From positions 1 through 5,085 of the forward strand of contig DAIDOU010000246.1 of assembly GCA_027458945.1 (NCBI GenBank): a stretch of DNA of 5,085 nucleotides, in the 5' to 3' direction. Both the position numbers and the translations under genes were made by a program. The stretch's first letter is position 1. Each line of letters begins with the position of its first letter. The DNA is from Acidobacteriota bacterium (GTDB lineage Bacteria > Acidobacteriota > Thermoanaerobaculia > Thermoanaerobaculales > Thermoanaerobaculaceae). This document shows, piece after piece, positions 1 to 5,085 of the stretch. The notes under the pieces are model-generated. The model was not told the DNA's origin and did not search any database. It saw only the letters and a program-made list of their open reading frames with translations.

Positions 1-944
1 GCGGCGAGCCGGCGCCGGTCGAGCCGGCCGTCGAGGCGCCGCCGGTCGCGCCGTTCGAGCCGCCGGCCGCGGCGCTGCCTGTCGCCGCGCTTCCGGTGAT
101 GCTCGCGGCCGCCGAGCCGTCTGCGGTGTCTCCTCCGGCGCCCGAAGTCATCCCTGAGCTGGCGTTCGCACCGCCTGTCGAGCCGTTGCCCGTTCCGCCG
201 CCTCCCTTGGCGGTGGCCGGCGATGTGGTGTTCGGCGAGGCCGAGTCGGCGTCCGTGACGGAGGAGCCGTTCGCAGGAACGGAACCGCTGCACGCCGGAG
301 AGGTGTTCCCGGGACCGGCCGTGGCCGCCGCGGCCGGCGCGCCCTTCGCCGAGGCCCCGATCGCGGCGATGCCCGAGCCGGATTTCGAACCGGCGGCGGT
401 CGCGGGCGACCCGTTCGCGCCGTCCGAACCTGCGGCGCCGGCCGCCGCTGACCTGCAGGCGCCGGCGTGGGCTGTCCCGGTGGTCGAGCCCGAGGTGGGT
501 CTTGGCACGGCGGCCTATGCCGAGCCCCCGAAGGCGTTCGAGTTCGAGCCCGAGGCGGTGGAACCGGCCGCGGGGTCGGGCGCGGTGGACGCCGACCTGT
601 TCACGGTGCCGGAGGCCGACCAGGCGCCGGCGCTGCTCCGGGCCGTGCTCGACGCGTCGGCTGGCGAGGCCCCGGGCCACGAGCCGGCACCGCAGCCCGC
701 CTCGTTGACGCTGGCGCGCCTGTACGTGCAGCAGCAGGCGCTCGGCGAGGCCGTCGGGGTGCTCGAGCGGTTGCTCGAACGCGAGCCCGGCAACGTCGAG
801 GCGAGCGACCTGCTGGCGCTGGTGCGCGACATGATGGCGCCGCTCCCCGAGGCGCCGCCGCCGCTCGCCCCGCGTGAGCGCAAGATCGCGGCGTTGCAGC
901 GCTGGCTGGCAGGCCTTACACTTGGCGAGGAACGAGCGCGATGA
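1..944 (+). CDS. Pro/Ala/Glu-rich protein with C-terminal TPR-like repeat (5' partial)
   Basis: The reading frame is open from the left edge (first full codon at 3) to TGA at 942-944, giving 313 visible residues; the true start lies outside the window. GTG and ATG codons at 96-101 are in frame but sit inside continuous, similar low-complexity sequence, so they are probably internal. Residues 1 to about 225 are dominated by Pro, Ala, Glu and Val, with many EP, AP and PP steps, and are probably disordered. Residues 233-267 match one tetratricopeptide repeat (LARLY, then EAVGVLERLLEREPGN). The last 23 residues contain a charged amphipathic helix with one Trp (KIAALQRWLAGL). TPRs are protein-binding modules, so an adaptor or scaffold role is likely; the partner is unknown. 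The stop overlaps the start of the roadblock gene by ATGA, which implies translational coupling and perhaps physical partnership. No membrane segment is visible in this part. Confidence 0.8.
   Translation, partial: GEPAPVEPAVEAPPVAPFEPPAAALPVAALPVMLAAAEPSAVSPPAPEVIPELAFAPPVEPLPVPPPPLAVAGDVVFGEAESASVTEEPFAGTEPLHAGEVFPGPAVAAAAGAPFAEAPIAAMPEPDFEPAAVAGDPFAPSEPAAPAAADLQAPAWAVPVVEPEVGLGTAAYAEPPKAFEFEPEAVEPAAGSGAVDADLFTVPEADQAPALLRAVLDASAGEAPGHEPAPQPASLTLARLYVQQQALGEAVGVLERLLEREPGNVEASDLLALVRDMMAPLPEAPPPLAPRERKIAALQRWLAGLTLGEERAR
927..932 (+). promoter_or_regulatory. Shine-Dalgarno site of the roadblock gene
   Basis: GAGGAA lies 8 nt before the ATG at 941, inside the last codons of the upstream TPR gene. 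It supports that start and allows reinitiation at the ATGA overlap. Confidence 0.6.
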
Positions 945-1294
945 CCTTCGAGAACGCCCTGACCGGCGTCCGCGCATGCGCTGGCGTCTCCCTGACGGCG
1001 ATCGCCGACCGGGACGGGATCCCGGTGACGAGCTGGAGCGAGGATCCGGACGCGGTCGAGGAGCTGATCGCGGAGTACTCCACGTTCCTGCGCGAGGTCA
1101 GCTCGGCCAACCGCGAGCTGCAGCTCGGTGGTCTCGACCAGATCGTGGTCGCGGCCGAGCGCAAGGTCGTCCTGATCACCAGCATCACCGATACGTACTT
1201 TCTGCTGACGGTCGTGGGCCGAGATGGGAACCCCGGCCGGGCGCGGTTCGCGAGTCGCCTCGCAGCCCACCGGTTGCGCCACGAGTTCGTCTGA
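941..1294 (+). CDS. Roadblock/LC7 domain protein (MglB-like)
   Basis: This 117-residue protein is a single roadblock/LC7 domain, the usual size for the stand-alone family. The N-terminal helix and first strand (GVRACAGVSLTAIADRDGIPV), the central helix with E-L-I-A-E-Y and F-L-R-E-V near residues 45-58, the strand pair DQIVVAAERKVVLITSI and DTYFLLTVV, and the closing helix all follow the family order. Bacterial members such as MglB form dimers that bind Ras-like GTPases of the MglA type and can act as GTPase-activating proteins; others are scaffolds. No GTPase gene is in the window, so the partner is unknown. The ATG at 941 is preceded by GAGGAA at 927-932 with 8 nt spacing, and it overlaps the upstream TGA. 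The domain assignment is firm; the function in cell polarity or motility is only inferred from relatives. Confidence 0.85.
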   Translation: MTFENALTGVRACAGVSLTAIADRDGIPVTSWSEDPDAVEELIAEYSTFLREVSSANRELQLGGLDQIVVAAERKVVLITSITDTYFLLTVVGRDGNPGRARFASRLAAHRLRHEFV

Positions 1295-1298
1295 GAGG
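1293..1298 (+). promoter_or_regulatory. Shine-Dalgarno site that decides the accB start
   Basis: GAGAGG overlaps the roadblock stop codon (TGA 1292-1294). It sits 6 nt before ATG 1305 but 0 nt before ATG 1299, which favours 1305 as the accB start and suggests coupling to roadblock translation. Confidence 0.6.
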
Positions 1299-1304
1299 AT
1301 GGGG

Positions 1305-1793
<489 letters not shown>

Positions 1794-1799
1794 CCCGCC

Positions 1800-3137
<1,338 letters not shown>

Positions 3138-3146
3138 CGCCGGCGT

Positions 3147-3152
3147 GGGAGG
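3147..3152 (+). promoter_or_regulatory. Shine-Dalgarno site that decides the aroK GTG start
   Basis: GGGAGG lies 8 nt before GTG 3161, in the 23-nt gap after accC. It is among the strongest ribosome-binding sites in the window and supports a GTG start over any upstream extension into accC. Confidence 0.65.
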
Positions 3153-3160
3153 CGGTCCGC

Positions 3161-3664
3161 GTGCGGGTGTTCCTGATCGGCTTCATGGGCGCGGGGAAGA
3201 CCGCGACGGGCCGGGCGCTGGCGCGGCGCGCCGGGATGCTGTTCCTCGACCTCGACGCACGGGTGGAGGCGAGCCTGCGGATGAGCGTGGCGCGGATCTT
3301 CGGCGAGCGGGGTGAGGCGGTGTTCCGGGCCGAGGAGACGCGCCAGCTTGCCGCCTGCGCCCGTTTCCCGGGGTTCGTCGCCGCCACCGGCGGCGGCACG
3401 TTCGCGAGCCCCGGCAACCGGGAGCTGATCCGCCGCGCCGGCGTCTCGGTGTTCCTCGACGTGCCGTGGGTGGAGATCGTTCGCCGGCTGCCCGGGAAGC
3501 GCGGCGAGAGACCGCTGTTCGAGTCGCCCGAGCAGGCGTTCCAGCTCTACGGCGAGCGCCTGCCGCACTATCGTGCCGCCGATGTCACGATCCGGCCAGA
3601 GATCGGAGAGGACGCCGAAGCGCTCGCCGGGAGACTCGCACTCGTGCTCGAGGGCCGGCCGTGA
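3161..3664 (+). CDS. aroK: Shikimate kinase
   Basis: This enzyme phosphorylates shikimate with ATP to give shikimate 3-phosphate, the fifth step of the shikimate pathway to chorismate and aromatic amino acids, in the cytoplasm. The 167-residue length is typical. Visible motifs are the Walker A loop at 7-14 (GFMGAGKT), the shikimate-binding Asp32 (DLDARVE), Arg56 in the GERGEAVFRAEE segment, the glycine triplet at 77-79 (ATGGGTF), the LID arginine 117 (RGERPLF), and Arg133 with Tyr137 (ERLPHYRAAD). All the usual catalytic and binding residues are present. The start is GTG 3161, where the first beta strand (VRVFLIG) begins and a GGGAGG site is well placed; the frame is open far upstream, but that sequence lies under accC and accB. 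The 23-nt gap after accC suggests the same transcript. aroB, its usual neighbour, does not follow here. aroK and aroL type enzymes cannot be told apart by these motifs. Confidence 0.95.
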   Translation: MRVFLIGFMGAGKTATGRALARRAGMLFLDLDARVEASLRMSVARIFGERGEAVFRAEETRQLAACARFPGFVAATGGGTFASPGNRELIRRAGVSVFLDVPWVEIVRRLPGKRGERPLFESPEQAFQLYGERLPHYRAADVTIRPEIGEDAEALAGRLALVLEGRP

Positions 3665-3690
3665 GCCCGAGCCTCCCCAGTAAGGTCAGG

Positions 3691-3715
3691 GTTGCGTTGT
3701 TGCGTCGTTGTTGCG
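3691..3715 (+). repeat. Short direct repeats GTTGTTGCG
   Basis: GTTGTTGCG occurs at 3696-3704 and again at 3707-3715 (11-nt period), preceded by a partial copy GTTGCG at 3691-3696. The stretch is T-rich compared with its surroundings and lies in the non-coding gap after aroK. It could be an operator or a promoter element of the phosphoesterase gene, or slippage-derived sequence with no role. Confidence 0.45.
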
Positions 3716-3735
3716 CCGGCGCACACGGTCAACGC

Positions 3736-3762
3736 CGGCCGCGCCGCAAAGCGCAGCGGCCG
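3736..3762 (+). terminator. GC-rich hairpin after aroK, possible terminator
   Basis: The outer stem pairs 3736-3742 with 3756-3762 (7 bp). An inner stem pairs 3743 and 3745-3747 with 3751-3754, leaving bulged C3744 and A3755 and an AAA loop at 3748-3750. It lies 71 nt after the aroK stop and 57 nt before the phosphoesterase start. No T tract follows, so it is not a classical intrinsic terminator. An alternative 7-bp hairpin (3715-3721 with 3733-3739) shares its 5' arm. In sequence this GC-rich, chance stems are common. The rest of the gap 3665-3818 holds the GTTGTTGCG repeats and otherwise nothing I recognise. Confidence 0.3.
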
Positions 3763-3818
3763 CGCTCGGGAAGCGGCGCGGTGCGGGGCCGACGCTGCGC
3801 CCGCCCGGCGGCGGCGCC

Positions 3819-4577
3819 ATGAGGTACCTCGTCCTCTCCGACATCCACAGCAACATTGAAGCGTTCTGCGCCGTGCTGGCGCACGCGGCGCGCAAGCGGC
3901 GCGACGCCGTGCTCTTCCTCGGCGATGCCGTCGGCTACGGCGCCGCGCCGAACCAGGTCATCGAACGACTCCGCCGCCTGCGACCGGCCGTGATCGCCGT
4001 CCGCGGCAACCACGACCGCGTCGTGCTCGACCCCGACCGAGGCGCGGCGTTCTTCAACCCCCACGCCCGCCGCGCGGCGCTGTGGACCGCGGACGCGCTG
4101 GCGGCGGCCAACCGCCGGTACCTCGAGGCGGTGCCCCGGGGCCCGCGGACGGTCGAGCCCGGGCTCGCCATCTGCCACGGTTCGCCGGCCGACGAGGACG
4201 AGTATCTGTTCAGCGAGCACGAGGCGCACGACGCGTTCGCCAGCACCGACGCCGGCATCGCGTTCTTCGGTCACTCGCACGTGCCGTGCATGTTCGAGCA
4301 GACCCACGAGGAGGGTCGCGAGAGCCTGGTCGGCGTCCTGCTGCGAGGCAGCCGGGTCGTGGTCGACCTCGACCGCACCCGGCGCTACCTGATCAACCCC
4401 GGTTCGGTCGGCCAGCCCCGCGACCACGATCCACGCGCCGCCTACGCGATGTACGACTCCGATGCGCGCCGGCTCACCCTCTACCGTATCGCCTACAACG
4501 TCGAAGGCGCCCGCCGCCGCATCCTCACCGCAGGTCTGCCGCACATTCTCGCCGACCGCCTCGTCCACGGCGCCTGA
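3819..4577 (+). CDS. Calcineurin-like metallophosphoesterase
   Basis: The 252-residue product is a single-domain metallophosphoesterase with the full set of dimetal-binding motifs in order: Asp8 and His10 (LSDIHSN), Asp36 (FLGDAVGYG), Asn64 and His65 (RGNHD), His120 (CHGSP), and His152 and His154 (GHSHVP). The NPGSVGQPRD block near residues 193-202, followed by DPRAAYAMYD, places it in the YfcE / Metallophos_2 branch rather than with UDP-2,3-diacylglucosamine or exonuclease SbcD enzymes. The family hydrolyses phosphodiesters or phosphomonoesters of varied kinds, and the natural substrate cannot be read from sequence. There is no signal peptide or membrane segment, so it is probably cytoplasmic. 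ATG 3819 is chosen because the first strand (RYLVLSDIH) starts there; the frame is open upstream, but that extension is low-complexity and unlike the family. No clear Shine-Dalgarno site precedes it. The 154-nt gap from aroK suggests its own promoter. Confidence 0.9.
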   Translation: MRYLVLSDIHSNIEAFCAVLAHAARKRRDAVLFLGDAVGYGAAPNQVIERLRRLRPAVIAVRGNHDRVVLDPDRGAAFFNPHARRAALWTADALAAANRRYLEAVPRGPRTVEPGLAICHGSPADEDEYLFSEHEAHDAFASTDAGIAFFGHSHVPCMFEQTHEEGRESLVGVLLRGSRVVVDLDRTRRYLINPGSVGQPRDHDPRAAYAMYDSDARRLTLYRIAYNVEGARRRILTAGLPHILADRLVHGA

Positions 4578-4624
4578 CCCGGCGGCCGGCGCGGCCACTT
4601 CCGGCCACCCGCCACGCCTCCCCC

Positions 4625-4659
4625 GGGTCCCGAACCGGAACCCCCGGTTCCTCGGACCT
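4625..4659 (+). terminator. Strong two-part hairpin after the phosphoesterase gene, probable terminator
   Basis: The inner stem pairs GAACCGG (4632-4638) with CCGGTTC (4644-4650), 7 perfect base pairs around a 5-nt loop. An outer stem pairs 4625-4630 with 4654-4659 (five Watson-Crick pairs plus one G-U), separated from the inner stem by a 1 by 3 internal loop. It begins 48 nt after the stop at 4577. No T tract follows, so termination is inferred from position and strength rather than from a classical signal. The rest of the 4578-4786 gap holds a weaker imperfect stem (4666-4677 with 4684-4691) and one A-rich hexamer near 4755. Confidence 0.45.
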
Positions 4660-4754
4660 CAAATCACCGACCAAAGGCATCGTCCTTCGGTTGCCCGGGC
4701 CCCGCACCCTGGGACCGCTGTCCTCAGCACTGGCGGCGCCGGCGGGAATCGGCG

Positions 4755-4760
4755 AAAATA
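4755..4760 (+). promoter_or_regulatory. Weak candidate -10 element for the small Cys protein gene
   Basis: AAAATA is the only all-A/T hexamer in the gap before the gene at 4787. A poor -35 candidate (TGGCGG, 4731-4736) lies 18 nt upstream. Neither is close to consensus. The call rests mainly on the local base contrast and the position. Confidence 0.18.
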
Positions 4761-4771
4761 GGGGCGATTGC

Positions 4772-4776
4772 GAGGG
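4772..4776 (+). promoter_or_regulatory. Possible Shine-Dalgarno site for the GTG start at 4787
   Basis: GAGGG sits 10 nt before GTG 4787, a slightly long spacing. It supports a 60-residue product instead of a longer read-through from the upstream open frame. Confidence 0.4.
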
Positions 4777-4786
4777 CATCATCGCC

Positions 4787-4969
4787 GTGACAGACGAGAC
4801 CAGGGCCGGAAGAGACGACCAGCGCCGTTGCTTCCGCTGCGGGCGCGACATCGGGCCGCGGTTCGAGTGGAAGAAGATGGACACCGAGGCCGGACCGATC
4901 TGCTACGTGTGCTTCAACGATGCGTCCGCGGCGGAGCGTGAGCGCGAGCGGCCCCAGAGGGACCGGTGA
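4787..4969 (+). CDS. Small double-CxxC (putative zinc-ribbon) protein
   Basis: A 60-residue product starts at GTG 4787 and ends at TGA 4967-4969. It has two CxxC knuckles, Cys15-Cys18 (CFRCGRDIG) and Cys39-Cys42 (CYVCFND), 20 residues apart, as in treble-clef or zinc-ribbon folds that bind one zinc ion. Between them lies a charged segment (FEWKKMDTEAGPI). The tail from about residue 48 is almost all Arg, Glu and Asp, which suggests a charged helix or nucleic-acid contact. The pattern is that of a small cytoplasmic zinc protein; I do not recognise a named family. The frame is open far upstream but only as a shadow of the phosphoesterase gene. The well-spaced Cys pairs and the overlap with the next start make it likely to be a real gene. 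Function is unknown; roles as a partner or regulator of the downstream gene are speculative. Confidence 0.65.
   Translation: MTDETRAGRDDQRRCFRCGRDIGPRFEWKKMDTEAGPICYVCFNDASAAERERERPQRDR
4957..4961 (+). promoter_or_regulatory. Shine-Dalgarno site for the GTG start at 4966
   Basis: GAGGG within AGAGGGA (4956-4962) lies 4 nt before GTG 4966, inside the end of the small Cys protein gene. The spacing is short but usable, and it supports a coupled start. Confidence 0.4.
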
Positions 4970-5085
4970 CGGTCGCCGGGCCGGCCGTTCGCGATCGCGC
5001 CGGAGCGGCGATCGCCGCCCTGCTGCTGGCGACCGCCGCCCGGACGGCCCCGCCGCCCGCGCCCGCGCCGCTCGCCCCCGAGCTC
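4966..5085 (+). CDS. Putative exported or membrane-anchored protein (3' partial)
   Basis: From GTG 4966 the frame is open for exactly 40 codons to the right edge. The GTG shares GTGA with the stop of the small Cys protein gene, a typical coupled junction. The N-terminus has an Arg-containing segment (residues 9-11, RDR), then a hydrophobic stretch at about 12-25 (AGAAIAALLLATAA), then a Pro/Ala-rich run. This order (charge, hydrophobic core, small residues, extended linker) looks like a Sec signal peptide or an N-terminal anchor followed by a periplasmic linker. There is no lipobox cysteine in the visible part. The functional domain lies outside the window, so no family can be named. The frame could be chance in GC-rich DNA, but the start context argues for a gene. 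Confidence 0.5.
   Translation, partial: MTVAGPAVRDRAGAAIAALLLATAARTAPPPAPAPLAPEL

Noticed and set aside
96..101. GTG-ATG as the true start of the first gene
   Set aside because: The frame is open to the left edge with the same Pro/Ala/Glu composition, and no ribosome-binding site precedes these codons, so the gene most likely begins outside the window.
3661..3822. A 53-codon frame from a GTG overlapping the aroK stop to a TGA overlapping the phosphoesterase start
   Set aside because: The GTGA and ATGA overlaps at both ends are tempting, but the product is Arg-rich with no domain, there is no Shine-Dalgarno site in front, and it contains the repeats and hairpins of a non-coding gap.
3729..4598. 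A 289-codon minus-strand frame opposite the phosphoesterase gene
   Set aside because: It mirrors a gene with a full set of active-site motifs and shows no motif of its own.
4666..4691. Imperfect inverted repeat between the phosphoesterase and the small Cys protein gene
   Set aside because: The stem is only 8 bp and needs a 4-nt bulge, which is not distinguishable from chance at this base composition.

Overview
This is a 5.1 kb piece of a very GC-rich bacterial chromosome. Every supported gene is on the + strand, the genes are tightly packed, and codons mostly end in G or C. Separate accB and accC genes argue against an actinobacterium, where biotin carboxylase and the biotin carrier are usually fused in one chain. 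The roadblock/LC7 gene next to a Pro/Ala-rich TPR protein would fit Acidobacteriota, Myxococcota or a related high-GC lineage. That placement is inference; no marker in the window fixes it.

Layout. (1) Positions 1-944 hold the 3' end of a long Pro/Ala/Glu-rich protein that ends in a TPR-like repeat and a short C-terminal helix. Its stop overlaps the start of (2), a roadblock/LC7 protein (941-1294), in an ATGA junction. (3) accB (1305-1793), the biotin carrier of acetyl-CoA carboxylase, begins 10 nt later. (4) accC (1800-3137), biotin carboxylase, follows after 6 nt. (5) aroK (3161-3664), shikimate kinase, follows after 23 nt with a GTG start. The spacings suggest that 1 to 5 form one operon. 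(6) A 154-nt gap with short repeats and GC-rich hairpins leads to a stand-alone metallophosphoesterase (3819-4577). (7) A 209-nt gap with a strong two-part hairpin leads to a 60-residue protein with two CxxC knuckles (4787-4969). (8) Its stop overlaps the GTG start of a protein with a hydrophobic N-terminus and a Pro/Ala-rich stretch, cut by the window edge at 5085.

How the genes work together. AccB and AccC are the two halves of the ATP-dependent biotin carboxylation step that starts malonyl-CoA and fatty acid synthesis; the carboxyltransferase genes are not here. AroK makes shikimate 3-phosphate for aromatic amino acids. The TPR and roadblock pair looks like a regulatory or scaffolding module, possibly acting on an MglA-like small GTPase encoded elsewhere. 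Its tight linkage to accBC is the most notable point of the window. The second half (phosphoesterase, small Cys protein, exported protein) looks like separate transcription units with unknown substrates. Most of the window is conserved housekeeping sequence. I see no mobile element, CRISPR array, tRNA or rRNA.
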